Assembly (NCBI GenBank): GCA_963751955.1
Contig: CAVVWM010000002.1
Coordinates: 781,780 to 845,779, forward strand
Direction of reading: 5' to 3'
DNA from: JABDIY01 sp963751955
GTDB taxonomy: Bacteria > Actinomycetota > Acidimicrobiia > Acidimicrobiales > SZUA-35
Length of the DNA stretch: 64,000 nt
Part shown: in pieces, positions 55,755 through 64,000 of the stretch
Numbering within the stretch: position 1 is the stretch's first letter
Layout: the number at the start of each line of letters is the position of its first letter
Notes under the pieces: generated by a model
What the model was told of the DNA's origin: nothing
Seen by the model: the letters and a program-made list of their open reading frames with translations, nothing else
The model's database searches: none
Made by a program: the position numbers and the translations under genes

Positions 55755-57647
55755 GTGACGCTGATTCCTGAATCTGACCAATGGATGCTCAACGAGGGAA
55801 CCCATACCCGCCTGTACGAAACACTTGGATGCCAGCCGCTAACAGGCTGGACCGATCCCGGTCGCCGTTTCGCGGTGTGGGCCCCCAACGCTTCCTCCGT
55901 GGGGGTGATCGGAGACTTCAATCAGTGGGGTCCTGCTCAGTACCTCGAACCGAACGGATCGAGTGGAATCTGGGCGGGTGTTGTCCCCGACGCCAAGGTC
56001 GGCGATCGGTACAAGTTTCGAATCGTCACGGCTGCTGGCCACGTGGTGGAGCGGGCTGACCCGCTGGCGTTTGCGGCCGAACTACCGCCCCACACCGCCT
56101 CTGTGGTCACCGATCTCACCTACGAGTGGAACGATGCGGAGTGGCTATCGGCCCGGCCAAAGACCCAGTCGGACAATAAACCGATCTCGATGTATGAGAT
56201 GCACGTTGGCTCTTGGCGCCACGCCGAGGCGTATCGAAGCCTTACTTGGAACGAATTGGCCGAACCCCTCGCCGACCACCTCGAGGAAACCGGGTTCACC
56301 CATGTTGAGCTCCTGCCTGTGATGGAGCATCCTTTCTATGGGAGTTGGGGCTACCAGACCACTGGCTTCTACGCTCCGACTGCGCGGTACGGGCTGCCGA
56401 CCGAGTTCATGGGTTTCGTCGACGCACTCCATCAGCGGGGCATAGGCGTCGTGCTCGACTGGGTTCCGAGCCATTTCCCCTCCGATGATTTCGCCCTCGG
56501 TCGTTTCGACGGATCAGCCCTGTACGAGCACGAGAACCCAATGGAGGGCTGGCACCCGGATTGGAAGAGCTACGTGTTCAACTACGGTCGACACGAAGTC
56601 CGTTCGTTCCTCACGTCGAGCGCTCATATGTGGCTCGACCGATACCACATCGACGGAATAAGGGTGGATGCCGTCGCCTCGATGCTGTACCGGGACTACT
56701 CACGGGAAGAGGGAGAGTGGATCCCCAACGTCCACGGTGGCCGCGAGAACCTCGAGGCCATCTCCTTCCTCCAACACTTGAACCAAACCGTTGGGGAAAG
56801 ATTCCCCGACGCGCTAACCATCGCCGAGGAAAGCACTGCCTTCCCGGGCGTCACCAGACCGGTCTCCCAAGGCGGGCTCGGATTTCACTACAAGTGGGAC
56901 ATGGGCTGGATGCATGACACCATCCAGTACCTGGAGCGCGATCCCATCCACCGCCGCTTTCATCAAGGGGAGATCACGTTTCGCGCCGTCTACGCCTTCA
57001 GTGAACACTACATGCTGTGCCTTTCTCACGACGAGGTGACCCACGGCAAAGGCTCACTGCTGGCCAAGATGCCCGGCGACGAATGGCAGCAGTTCGCCAA
57101 TCTCCGCGTACTGTTTGGAAACCAGTGGTTCAGCCCGGGCAAGAAGCTGCTTTTCATGGGCCAGGAGTTTGGCCAGGGGCCGGAGTGGAATCATGACTAC
57201 CCCGCTGCGTGGAGCCAACTCGAGCTACCGAACCATGCCGGCATGATGGCGTGGGTCGCCGCCCTGAACGCCCTTTACGCTGGCGAGCCCGCACTTCACG
57301 AAGGAGACAATCGCCCGTCCGGCTTCTCGTGGGTCGTGCTCGACGATGGCGAGAACAGCGTTCTGGCGTGGCTCCGAAGCACCGACGGGCACCGACCGGT
57401 GCTATGCCTATTCAACCTCACTCCCGTACCGCGCCCGGGCTACCGACTCGGCGTCCCGGTAGGTGGCGAGTGGGAACTGCTGGCGAACAGCGACGATGCG
57501 GCCTACGGCGGATCCGCTGCTGAAATCAGCAGTCTTGTGCTGGCCGACGGTCACGGCGCCCATGGTCAGCCACACAGTCTTGTGATCGATATTCCGCCCC
57601 TCAGCGTGTTGGCACTCGCTCCGGGCACGGGAGTTGATATTCCCTAG
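55755..57647 (+). CDS. glgB: 1,4-alpha-glucan branching enzyme
   Basis: 630 residues, GTG start. An N-terminal CBM48 domain (RFAVWAPNASSVGVIGDFNQW) precedes the GH13 barrel. Catalytic residues are D305 in GIRVDAVASML and E358 in TIAEESTAFPG, 53 apart as in E. coli GlgB, plus the His/Asp of LSHDEVTHGKGSL. It builds alpha-1,6 branches in glycogen. It is shorter than E. coli GlgB because it lacks the extra N-terminal domain. No other glg gene is nearby. Confidence 0.94.
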   Translation: MTLIPESDQWMLNEGTHTRLYETLGCQPLTGWTDPGRRFAVWAPNASSVGVIGDFNQWGPAQYLEPNGSSGIWAGVVPDAKVGDRYKFRIVTAAGHVVERADPLAFAAELPPHTASVVTDLTYEWNDAEWLSARPKTQSDNKPISMYEMHVGSWRHAEAYRSLTWNELAEPLADHLEETGFTHVELLPVMEHPFYGSWGYQTTGFYAPTARYGLPTEFMGFVDALHQRGIGVVLDWVPSHFPSDDFALGRFDGSALYEHENPMEGWHPDWKSYVFNYGRHEVRSFLTSSAHMWLDRYHIDGIRVDAVASMLYRDYSREEGEWIPNVHGGRENLEAISFLQHLNQTVGERFPDALTIAEESTAFPGVTRPVSQGGLGFHYKWDMGWMHDTIQYLERDPIHRRFHQGEITFRAVYAFSEHYMLCLSHDEVTHGKGSLLAKMPGDEWQQFANLRVLFGNQWFSPGKKLLFMGQEFGQGPEWNHDYPAAWSQLELPNHAGMMAWVAALNALYAGEPALHEGDNRPSGFSWVVLDDGENSVLAWLRSTDGHRPVLCLFNLTPVPRPGYRLGVPVGGEWELLANSDDAAYGGSAAEISSLVLADGHGAHGQPHSLVIDIPPLSVLALAPGTGVDIP

Positions 57648-57687
57648 CAGCTTGAATGCAGAGCACGTTCTACGGCACTCTGGGGTC

Positions 57688-58482
57688 ATGTCAACCCGGC
57701 CGAAGATCGCGAAGAAGCTCTATGAGAAGGAACTGGAGCGACTTCAGTTCGAGTTGGTGAAGATGCACGAGTGGGTTCGTGAGGAGGGTTTGAAGGCCGT
57801 TGTTGTCTTCGAAGGACGCGATGCCGCCGGCAAGGGTGGCACGATAAAGCGGATTGCCGAGCCCCTGAACCCCCGGGTGGTTCGGATCGCTGCTCTTCCT
57901 GCGCCGACCGAACGGGAGAAGTCCCAGTGGTACTTCCAGCGTTATGTAGCTCATCTGCCAGCGGCAGGGGAGATGGTGCTCTTCGATCGCAGTTGGTACA
58001 ACCGTGCGGGCGTTGAGAAGGTGATGGGCTTCTGTACCGATGATGAATACCGCGAGTTCCTGCGGTCCTGCCCTGAGTTCGAACGGATGCTGGTCCGCAG
58101 CGGGATCATTCTCGTCAAGTACTGGTTCTCGGTGAGCGACGCTGAACAAGAACGACGGTTCAAGCGGCGGCTCACCGATCCGACCAAACGGTGGAAGTTC
58201 TCTCCGATGGATCTTGAATCACGCAGCCGATGGGCCGAGTACAGCAGAGCCAAAGATGCGATGTTCGCCGCCACTGATATCAAACAGGCACCATGGTTCG
58301 TGGTGGAATCGGACGTCAAGAAAATCGCCCGACTCAACTGCATCAGCCACCTTCTGACCCAGATTCCCTACCGGGAGGTCCCGTCCCCCGACATCGTTCT
58401 ACCCGAGATCCCGAATACCGACGGATACGTGCGACCGCCGATAACCGACCAGACCTTCGTTCCGGCCGTCTACGGCAGTTGA
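57688..58482 (+). CDS. ppk2: Polyphosphate kinase 2
   Basis: 264 residues from ATG 57688. Walker A is FEGRDAAGKGG (residues 41-51), the lid and Walker B are in VLFDRSWYNRAGVEKVMGF, and KYWFSVSDAEQERRF and the C-terminal WKFSPMDLESRSRW are typical of PPK2. The enzyme moves phosphate between polyphosphate and nucleotides. The position that separates nucleoside-diphosphate from monophosphate preference was not assigned. A longer start at 57634 overlaps glgB and is rejected. Confidence 0.92.
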   Translation: MSTRPKIAKKLYEKELERLQFELVKMHEWVREEGLKAVVVFEGRDAAGKGGTIKRIAEPLNPRVVRIAALPAPTEREKSQWYFQRYVAHLPAAGEMVLFDRSWYNRAGVEKVMGFCTDDEYREFLRSCPEFERMLVRSGIILVKYWFSVSDAEQERRFKRRLTDPTKRWKFSPMDLESRSRWAEYSRAKDAMFAATDIKQAPWFVVESDVKKIARLNCISHLLTQIPYREVPSPDIVLPEIPNTDGYVRPPITDQTFVPAVYGS

Positions 58483-58544
58483 TTCAGACGCCTGGGTAAT
58501 TTGCCCTATACGGAGAGGTCACCGGACCTGCCGATGATCGGTCC

Positions 58545-59555
58545 ATGGGACCACTCGACAAACTGCTTCTAGCCGCATGTGCAGTGTTTGTGATTCTCGG
58601 CACGGCGGTCGTCGGAGTGTCACCTGCGGGAGCCGATGGCGGGTTCTTCCAGGGATCGGTTGAGCGTGCCTATGACGCAGAGGCCGAAATGCTGGACACC
58701 ATCAACCGGACCAGGGCCGAGTACGGCCTTGACGCGTTGCGCTCCCGCGAGTGGGGAGAGTACGAGGGTTACCTCGATTGCGTGGTCGCACAGAACGCGG
58801 CGCAGGCTGACCTCGAGCACTACCCAGAGTCCTGTGGTCAGGGATTCGTGGAGGCGGAAATCCTGGCTGCTCGTTACAGCAGCGGCGCCGGCGGGAGCAC
58901 CAACACCCTGGTGAAGCAGTGGAACGAGTCCGACGGGCACCGCCGGATCATGCTTGCCGCCAATGCTGACTACGCCTACGTGGGAGTGTTCTGCATCGGC
59001 AACACGTCTTGGGCCGTGTCCTGGATTGGAACCGACCAAGGCTACGTCTCACAGAACTATGCCGCCGAGCAGACCATCCCGGCCAGCTTCTTCACCGACA
59101 ACGACTACCGCTGCAATGACAGCGAGCCGGTGCCCGTCAACGACCCGCTCACCGGGTTCACTCCAGCCGATTCCTTGGAAGCCCTCGTCAGCAGCGAGAG
59201 CTTCAGCAAGACCGATGCCGACATCCTTCGGCTGTATCTGGCGTTCTTCAATCGGCAGGCGGACATCGCCGGTGCGAACTACTGGCTCGGAGTCAGTTCC
59301 TCCGGCGTGTCGATCGACCGCATCAGCTCCGAGTTCGCCATCAGCACTGAATTCGTCAACACCTACGGAAACGTTGGAAACGAGCAGTACTTGCGAATCC
59401 TGTATGAAAACGTGCTCGGTCGTGAGGCCGATCAAGCTGGTTTCGACTACTGGCTTGGCCTGCTCAACAGTGGCCAATTGGATCGCGGTGGCGTCGTCCG
59501 TTGGATTGCCAACGACGTCGAGTTCACGAACAGTCACCCCTATGGCGACTACTAG
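58545..59555 (+). CDS. Secreted CAP-domain protein with C-terminal DUF4214
   Basis: 336 residues. A signal peptide (GPLDKLLLAACAVFVILG... ending SPAGAD) leads to a CAP/SCP-like domain: INRTRAEYGLDALRS, LVKQWNESDGHRRIML and YAYVGVFC. The last 110 residues are a DUF4214 module (LRLYLAFFNRQADIAGANYW, NVLGREADQAGFDYWLGLL, GGVVRWIANDVEF), very similar in wording to that of the 15858 protein. It is the third protein in the window with this tail. Function is unknown; the shared module suggests a common surface or export destination. Confidence 0.82.
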   Translation: MGPLDKLLLAACAVFVILGTAVVGVSPAGADGGFFQGSVERAYDAEAEMLDTINRTRAEYGLDALRSREWGEYEGYLDCVVAQNAAQADLEHYPESCGQGFVEAEILAARYSSGAGGSTNTLVKQWNESDGHRRIMLAANADYAYVGVFCIGNTSWAVSWIGTDQGYVSQNYAAEQTIPASFFTDNDYRCNDSEPVPVNDPLTGFTPADSLEALVSSESFSKTDADILRLYLAFFNRQADIAGANYWLGVSSSGVSIDRISSEFAISTEFVNTYGNVGNEQYLRILYENVLGREADQAGFDYWLGLLNSGQLDRGGVVRWIANDVEFTNSHPYGDY

Positions 59556-59570
59556 ATTCCCAGGACGAGA

Positions 59571-61571
59571 TCAGCTCAGTCGAATAGTGACCCGGTTGTC
59601 GTGGTAAACCGCACCCTGCCCACCATCTGAATCTTCTTCCCGGACAGTGGCGTTTACCAACTGGGTGGCCCACCCTTTGCTGATCGATGCGACGCCCGGT
59701 CGGGTCGCTCGGTCATCGATTTCGAGCGTCGCCTCGAACGAGCCTCTGTTGTTGGCCACAGTTACCGAGCTGCCCGGGACCAAGCCGTCGCGTTCCGCGT
59801 CGGCGCTGCACACCACGACGGGTGGTGCATCGGTTCGGGCCAACGTCTTGGCGGTCTGGGAGAAAACAGTGTTGATGTGCCAGTCGCTGCCGATGGCGAT
59901 CAGGTTGTAGCCCGAACCCTCCGCTGGCTCCTTGATGCCGCGCCATTCCGGCAGATACCCCAGACCGTCTAGTTCGGCCTGGGGGTGGGTGAAGTGGAAA
60001 CGTTCGACTGGCGGTGTTTCCGGCAGGCGCATGAAACCGTTCGCTCGGAGTGACTCGAGCGTGATACCTGACCGGCGAAACCGGTCTGTGTCCAGTAGGG
60101 CACGTGCGTAGTCATCTTCGTCAGCATCAAACACGGGGTTTCGGAATGAAGGGTCGTGTACGGCCAAGGCCCCTGCCAGCCGTCGGTAGATATCGGTATG
60201 GGACAGGCACTCGCCCGCCGGAGGTGTAGCCGCTTCGTTCCAGTTGAGGTAGTAGTGGGTGAAGCTGTCGTTCATCTCGATCTGTTCGTGCTGCATCGTC
60301 GAGGGCAACACATAGTCGGCGAAGTCGGTGGTCGGCGTGGGAAAGATATCGATGGCGACAGTGAACAAACCATCCCGCGCCAGGGCCCGTTTGACCTCGT
60401 TGCTGTCCGGATTGGACACGACCGGATTTGCACCGCTGATTACAAGCGCCTCGACGGGATCGGTCGGGTCTTCGAGTTCATCAACCAGCCGCGTCATCAC
60501 CCGATCCCGGGCTGGGGTAGAGCGGAGCTCGGGCATTCGGGCGGCATGAGAGTTGAACGCGTAGGCGGGACCGGTGCTGTAGACGAGTCCACCGCCGAGC
60601 TGGCCGAACGCTCCGGTAAGGGCAGGCAGGCAACTCACCGTCCTGGCCGCTTGCGCACCGTGGGCGTGGCGTTGCATCCCCTGTCCCAGCTTGATTGCCA
60701 CTGGACCAGAATCGGCGATTTGCCGTGCCAGACGATGAATCTGGTCCTCCGGAATGCCACATACCTTGGCCCCCCGTGGTGCTGCCCATTGATCCAGCAA
60801 CCGATCGAAATGCTCAAAGCCCTCACCGTGGGCGGTGATCCATTGATGATCGACACCATCGAGTTCCCTCACCACGTGGCACAAGGTCAAGGCCAGGGCG
60901 CCGTCAGTCCCTGGTCGCAGTGCAACGTGTTCATCAGCCCGCTGTGCGGTCCTGGTTCCGACGGGATCAACCACTATCACCTTCGCGCCGTTCTCTCGGG
61001 CGCTCTGTACGAAAGGCCAGAAGTGTTGGCTCGTGACCAAGGTGTTTGCTCCCCACAGGAAGACGGTCCCCGCATGAACCACGTCTTCTGGGTCCATTCC
61101 GTTGGCGAAACCTTGGGAGTACATCAGGCCTACATGACCGCTGATCGAGCAGATGGTGCCCTTGTGGTTGGAGGCCCCCAGCGCGTTCATCACCCTCGCG
61201 CCGGCGGGAAGCCCTGCACCTTGTATTGCCCCGACGTTGCCGGTTCCGGTGTAGGGCCAGATGGCTGCTCCACCGGCACGATCGCGGATCTCGATCAGCC
61301 TGCCGGCGATGTCGGACAAGGCGTGCTCCCATGAGACCTGTTCGAATCGTCCTTCCCCTTTGGCGCCGACTCGTTTCAGTGGGAACAAAAGGCGGGACGG
61401 GTCGACGGCGAACTCGAGCCACGGATTGACCTTTTTGCACAGGCCTCCGTTCGTGAACGGGTGATCGGGGTTGCCCCGCAGCTTCACGGCACAATCTTGA
61501 TCGTCGACCGTGACGATCCAACTGCATCCGTCTGGACAATCGAGTGGGCACGCTCCCACGACGTCTCGCAT
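59571..61571 (-). CDS. Molybdopterin oxidoreductase, second copy in window
   Basis: 666 residues. [4Fe-4S] ligands are in ACPLDCPDGCSW and GGLCKKVNPW. MGD-binding segments include WPYTGTGNVGAIQGAG, VFLWGANTLVTSQHFWP, IVVDPVGTRTAQRADEH, ALVISGANPVVSNPDS and ADYVLPSTMQHEQIEMNDS. The C-terminal barrel (LVPGSSVTVANNRG) is present. No Tat signal. The family includes formate dehydrogenase-like and thiosulfate/polysulfide-reductase-like enzymes; the substrate is unknown and no partner subunit is adjacent. A decayed copy of its first 80 codons lies just upstream. Confidence 0.87.
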   Translation of the reverse strand: MRDVVGACPLDCPDGCSWIVTVDDQDCAVKLRGNPDHPFTNGGLCKKVNPWLEFAVDPSRLLFPLKRVGAKGEGRFEQVSWEHALSDIAGRLIEIRDRAGGAAIWPYTGTGNVGAIQGAGLPAGARVMNALGASNHKGTICSISGHVGLMYSQGFANGMDPEDVVHAGTVFLWGANTLVTSQHFWPFVQSARENGAKVIVVDPVGTRTAQRADEHVALRPGTDGALALTLCHVVRELDGVDHQWITAHGEGFEHFDRLLDQWAAPRGAKVCGIPEDQIHRLARQIADSGPVAIKLGQGMQRHAHGAQAARTVSCLPALTGAFGQLGGGLVYSTGPAYAFNSHAARMPELRSTPARDRVMTRLVDELEDPTDPVEALVISGANPVVSNPDSNEVKRALARDGLFTVAIDIFPTPTTDFADYVLPSTMQHEQIEMNDSFTHYYLNWNEAATPPAGECLSHTDIYRRLAGALAVHDPSFRNPVFDADEDDYARALLDTDRFRRSGITLESLRANGFMRLPETPPVERFHFTHPQAELDGLGYLPEWRGIKEPAEGSGYNLIAIGSDWHINTVFSQTAKTLARTDAPPVVVCSADAERDGLVPGSSVTVANNRGSFEATLEIDDRATRPGVASISKGWATQLVNATVREEDSDGGQGAVYHDNRVTIRLS

Positions 61572-61592
61572 CTCCTCAGTCTGCCGCGGCTC

Positions 61593-61835
61593 TCATGAGA
61601 CCTGTTCGAATCGCCCTTCCCCTTTGGCGCCGACTCGTTTCAGTGGAAACAAGAGGCGGGACGGGTCGACGGCGAACTCGAGCCACGGATTGACCTTTTT
61701 GCACAGGCCTCCGTTCGTGAGGGGTGATCGGGGTTGCCCCGTAGCTTCACGAGTTGTCCCTGATCGTCGGTCGTCACGACTCAGCTGCAGCCATCGGGGC
61801 AGTCGAGCGGTTAGGCACCCACGACATCGCGCATG
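61593..61835 (-). pseudogene. Decayed duplicate of the 5' end of the adjacent molybdopterin oxidoreductase gene
   Basis: Read from ATG 61835 the minus strand gives RDVVGA, stop, PLDCPDGCS, stop, VVTTDDQGQLVKLRGNPDHP, then a one-base loss and the remaining match to about codon 80. It corresponds to the start of the 59571-61571 gene, with Cys and Trp codons changed to stops. DNA identity is highest near 61600-61730. The copy stops where the intact gene's copy would continue. Tandem duplication followed by decay, or remnant of a paralogue, would explain it. Confidence 0.85.
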
Positions 61836-61990
61836 CTTCAGGTGGCCCGCCCACGGCTGCTTCGGTTGGCGATGGGGTCATGTGTTCCTGTGCAGATTGC
61901 CACCGAATGGTCCGGCCTCTGGAGGTGAACTGCGCTTGAAACCGTTTGGGTGCGCCAAGCGTAGGCATCCCTGTGGGTTGGAGGATACCG

Positions 61991-63109
61991 GTGAGGTCGT
62001 TTGGGTACATGCCCGAACTGGATGGGTTGCGCACGATCGCCGTGTATTTGGTTGTTGCCTACCACAGCGGAGTCTCGTTCTTTGCGAACGGCTATCTGGG
62101 CGTTGATGTCTTCTTCGTTCTCTCCGGCTTCCTCGTAACAAACGTCCTGGTGAACGAGCTGAGCGAGCGCGGCGAGCTCCGCTTTCGTCGCTTCTTCGCT
62201 AGGAGGGTCAGGCGTCTGCTGCCAGCCGGATTGGTGACGATCGTGGCCACGCTCATCGCGTTGCAGTTCGTCACGGACTCGAGCGAACGAGTCGGAGTCC
62301 AGTCCGATGCGAAGTCGGCTGCACTGTGGTTTGCCAACTTCAATGCTGTCGACCGAATCAGAACTGGACTCGACAATCCCAGTCCCTTGCTCCACTTCTG
62401 GTCCCTGTCAATAGAGGAGCAGTACTACGTGGTGTTTCCATTGGTCGTGTTCGGCCTTTTGCTTGCACAACGACGTTGGCCGAGCGCCATGTGGATTGTG
62501 CTGGCCGCCGGTGCGGCCCTGGGGGCAGGCTTTCAGATCGCCGTGAACCAGTACGACCCGAGCGCCGCTTACTACTTCACACACCTGCGCATTTACCAGA
62601 TGTTGGCGGGAGCGTCTCTCGCCTCCCTGCTCAGACAGCAGCCAAGATTCGCGCCTCGTCTGCCGTGTGCGACTCCCGCGTTCGCCCTGGCATTCGCAAT
62701 ACTCCTCAGCCTCGATGTGGCCCCTGCCATTAGTCCGTCACTTCGTGGTGTTCTCACCACGGGGCTCGTTTTCGTGGTTCTTCTGGGAATCATGCAGGGC
62801 AATTCGTGGGGCTCAGCCTTGCTCTCGACAGGATCGATGGTGTACCTGGGTGGCCTGTCGTATGCGGTCTATCTCTTCCACGTCCCGATTGGCGTGATTA
62901 CCGACTACGCCACCGGTGGTATGAACCCGTGGGCCAAGCTGGGATACACGGCGCTTGTGTCGACGCTCCTGGCGGCGGTGAGCGCTCGAATACTCGAGCG
63001 GCCTGTTCGGATGAACGCATACCTCGATACCAAACCAGGCCGAGTAATCGTTGTGGGTGTCACGTCGTCGGCTGCGGTCGGCTTCTTCCTCGTCCCGGTG
63101 CTGGTGTAG
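61991..63109 (+). CDS. Membrane acyltransferase, OafA/YrhL (acyltransferase 3) family
   Basis: 372 residues. GTG 61991 is chosen because ggagg lies about 10 bases upstream and family similarity starts at once (YMPELDGLRTIAVYLVVAYHSG). Other marks: GYLGVDVFFVLSGFLVT, a basic FRRFFARRVRRLLPA, FWSLSIEEQYYVVFPLVVFG and about ten membrane spans. Such enzymes transfer acyl groups to surface or secreted glycans and lipids. The SGNH domain found in some relatives is absent. Context gives no substrate. Confidence 0.88.
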   Translation: MRSFGYMPELDGLRTIAVYLVVAYHSGVSFFANGYLGVDVFFVLSGFLVTNVLVNELSERGELRFRRFFARRVRRLLPAGLVTIVATLIALQFVTDSSERVGVQSDAKSAALWFANFNAVDRIRTGLDNPSPLLHFWSLSIEEQYYVVFPLVVFGLLLAQRRWPSAMWIVLAAGAALGAGFQIAVNQYDPSAAYYFTHLRIYQMLAGASLASLLRQQPRFAPRLPCATPAFALAFAILLSLDVAPAISPSLRGVLTTGLVFVVLLGIMQGNSWGSALLSTGSMVYLGGLSYAVYLFHVPIGVITDYATGGMNPWAKLGYTALVSTLLAAVSARILERPVRMNAYLDTKPGRVIVVGVTSSAAVGFFLVPVLV

Positions 63110-63285
63110 ATGCTCAGCCATCAGATTCGGGGTGGATCTCTCTCCTCCGGTGAGGAGTCGGAAGTGGCTCCTCAGTTGATCCTCACCCGGAAGCCCGATC
63201 AGCTCACTATGCGCAATGTGAGACCTCAGAATGTAAAGCTGGATAGCTTGGGGAGAAGCTCCGCCGCAAGCTACGATCTACGCCC

Positions 63286-63651
63286 GTGTCAGAGTTCTTG
63301 CGACAGTACCTTCTGGTCGCCGTTTTGGTGCTACCGCCTTCGGCCTCGTAGCCACCTTTATTGGCCTTGCGTCTATCTTTCGGCCCTCTCGTCCCACCGC
63401 GGGGCAAGGTCGAGAACTACGAGTCCGGTGTCGATCCGGTAGGTTCTCACTGGGGCCAATCGCAGATCCGGTATTACATTTTCGCTCTACTCTTCGTGAT
63501 GTTCGATGTGGAAGCTGTGTTCATCTTTCCCTGGGCGGTCCGTCTTGAGGCCTTTGGCTGGTTTGGTCTGGTGGAAATGACCATCTTCATCTTCATCTTG
63601 ACCCTCGGCTTGGCCTACGCATGGCGAAAGGGTGTTTTGCGATGGGCATAG
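63286..63651 (+). CDS. Second NuoA-like NADH-quinone oxidoreductase subunit A, with two compensating frame breaks
   Basis: GTG 63286 begins SEFLRQYLLVAVLV; the family continues one frame back with ATAFGLVATFIGLASIFRPSRPTAG and returns to the first frame with KVENYESGVDPVGSHWGQSQIRYYIFALLFVMFDVEAVFIFPWA. A missing base near 63330 and an extra G in the run at 63401-63404 would restore 121 residues, exactly NuoA length. It differs from the 29243 copy (ESGVDPVG in place of ECGIIPGR), so it is a distinct paralogue, not a duplicate. No other nuo gene is next to it within the window. Confidence 0.75.
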
Positions 63652-63652
63652 C

Positions 63653-64000
63653 GACGATGCGAGATCGGGCGTGTGTGGCTGCGGAGGGACGGAGCAGCTG
63701 CCTGGGCGAGAGCCGATTGTTTGAGCGGAGCGAGTCCGGAGCGACCGGAGGAGGCGCCCCGGCGCCGACGATGCGAGATCGGGCGTGTGTGGCTGCGGAG
63801 GGACGGAGCAGCTGCCTGGGCGAGAGCCGATTGTTTGAGCGGAGCGAGTCCGGAGCGACCGGAGGAGGCGCCCCGGCGCCGACGATGCGAGATCGGGCGT
63901 GTGTGGCTGCGGAGGGACGGAGCAGCTGCCTGGGCGAGAGCCGATTGTTTGAGCGGAGCGAGTCCGGAGCGACCGGAGGAGGCGCCCCGGCGCCGACGAT
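63653..64000. repeat. Tandem 114-bp GC-rich array after the second nuoA, running off the window
   Basis: The word gacgatgcgagatcgggcg recurs at 63653, 63767 and 63881, with the next copy starting at 63995, so at least three 114-base units are present and look identical. It starts just after the stop at 63649. Each unit carries ttgagcggagcgagtccgg, also present in arrays A and B. Confidence 0.9.

Noticed and set aside
60156..61334. A 392-codon open frame antisense to the molybdopterin oxidoreductase
   Set aside because: No recognisable protein features, and the minus strand has full-length family motifs across the same bases.

Overview
The window reads as chromosome from a high-GC actinobacterium, most likely of the class Acidimicrobiia. 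That placement is inference from gene content, with no 16S gene or marker tree behind it. Supporting content: an ethylmalonyl-CoA mutase of the streptomycete MeaA type, a possible actinobacterial acyl-CoA carboxylase epsilon subunit, an MpaB-type oxygenase, several secreted proteins ending in DUF4214, frequent GTG/TTG starts, and a long nuo operon.

Layout. 0-3.2 kb: the 3' end of a sortase-anchored repeat protein, then a thiol-redox pair (TlpA-like protein and DsbB). 3.4-13.8 kb: acyl-CoA metabolism (PccB-like carboxyltransferase, ethylmalonyl-CoA mutase, 3-hydroxyacyl-CoA dehydrogenase) mixed with a HAD protein that lacks its catalytic aspartates, a degenerate GGDEF protein, Aat, a cyclophilin and Asd. 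Two inverted arrays of a 132-bp repeat enclose most of this block. 13.9-22.3 kb: LysC, two secreted HExxH proteins with DUF4214 tails, an MpaB-family protein and Pgi.

22.3-48.1 kb is the respiratory core. A cytochrome c, a small membrane protein, a 2[4Fe-4S] ferredoxin, a cytochrome b split into b6-like and subunit-IV-like proteins, a Rieske protein, a diheme cytochrome c and another membrane protein lead directly into nuoABCD. After an opposite-strand interruption (AbiEi-like gene between two 105-bp repeats, then an M20 peptidase) comes nuoEFGHIJKLMN. NuoL carries a long Ala-rich, probably coiled-coil insertion. The b6-like protein keeps the heme-ligand spacing of cytochrome b6 and a Cys at the heme c(i) position. 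A quinol-oxidising complex of this form, encoded with a ferredoxin and complex I, is the best candidate here for an under-described system.

48.2-64 kb: amidase, two molybdopterin oxidoreductases (with a decayed duplicate of the start of one), Dus, an SDR, a response regulator beside a histidine-kinase remnant, a lipoprotein, GlgB, PPK2, a CAP-DUF4214 protein, an acyltransferase and a second nuoA.

Two general points. (1) At least six genes (GGDEF, aat, nuoE, nuoL, dus, second nuoA) contain single-base frame breaks, several in short homopolymers; uncorrected sequencing indels are the simplest explanation. (2) Four tandem GC-rich arrays (periods 132 or 114 bp, both multiples of three) start within about 15 bases of a stop codon, and the nuoN 3' flank holds a single-copy relative. 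This looks like one family of 3'-end elements.
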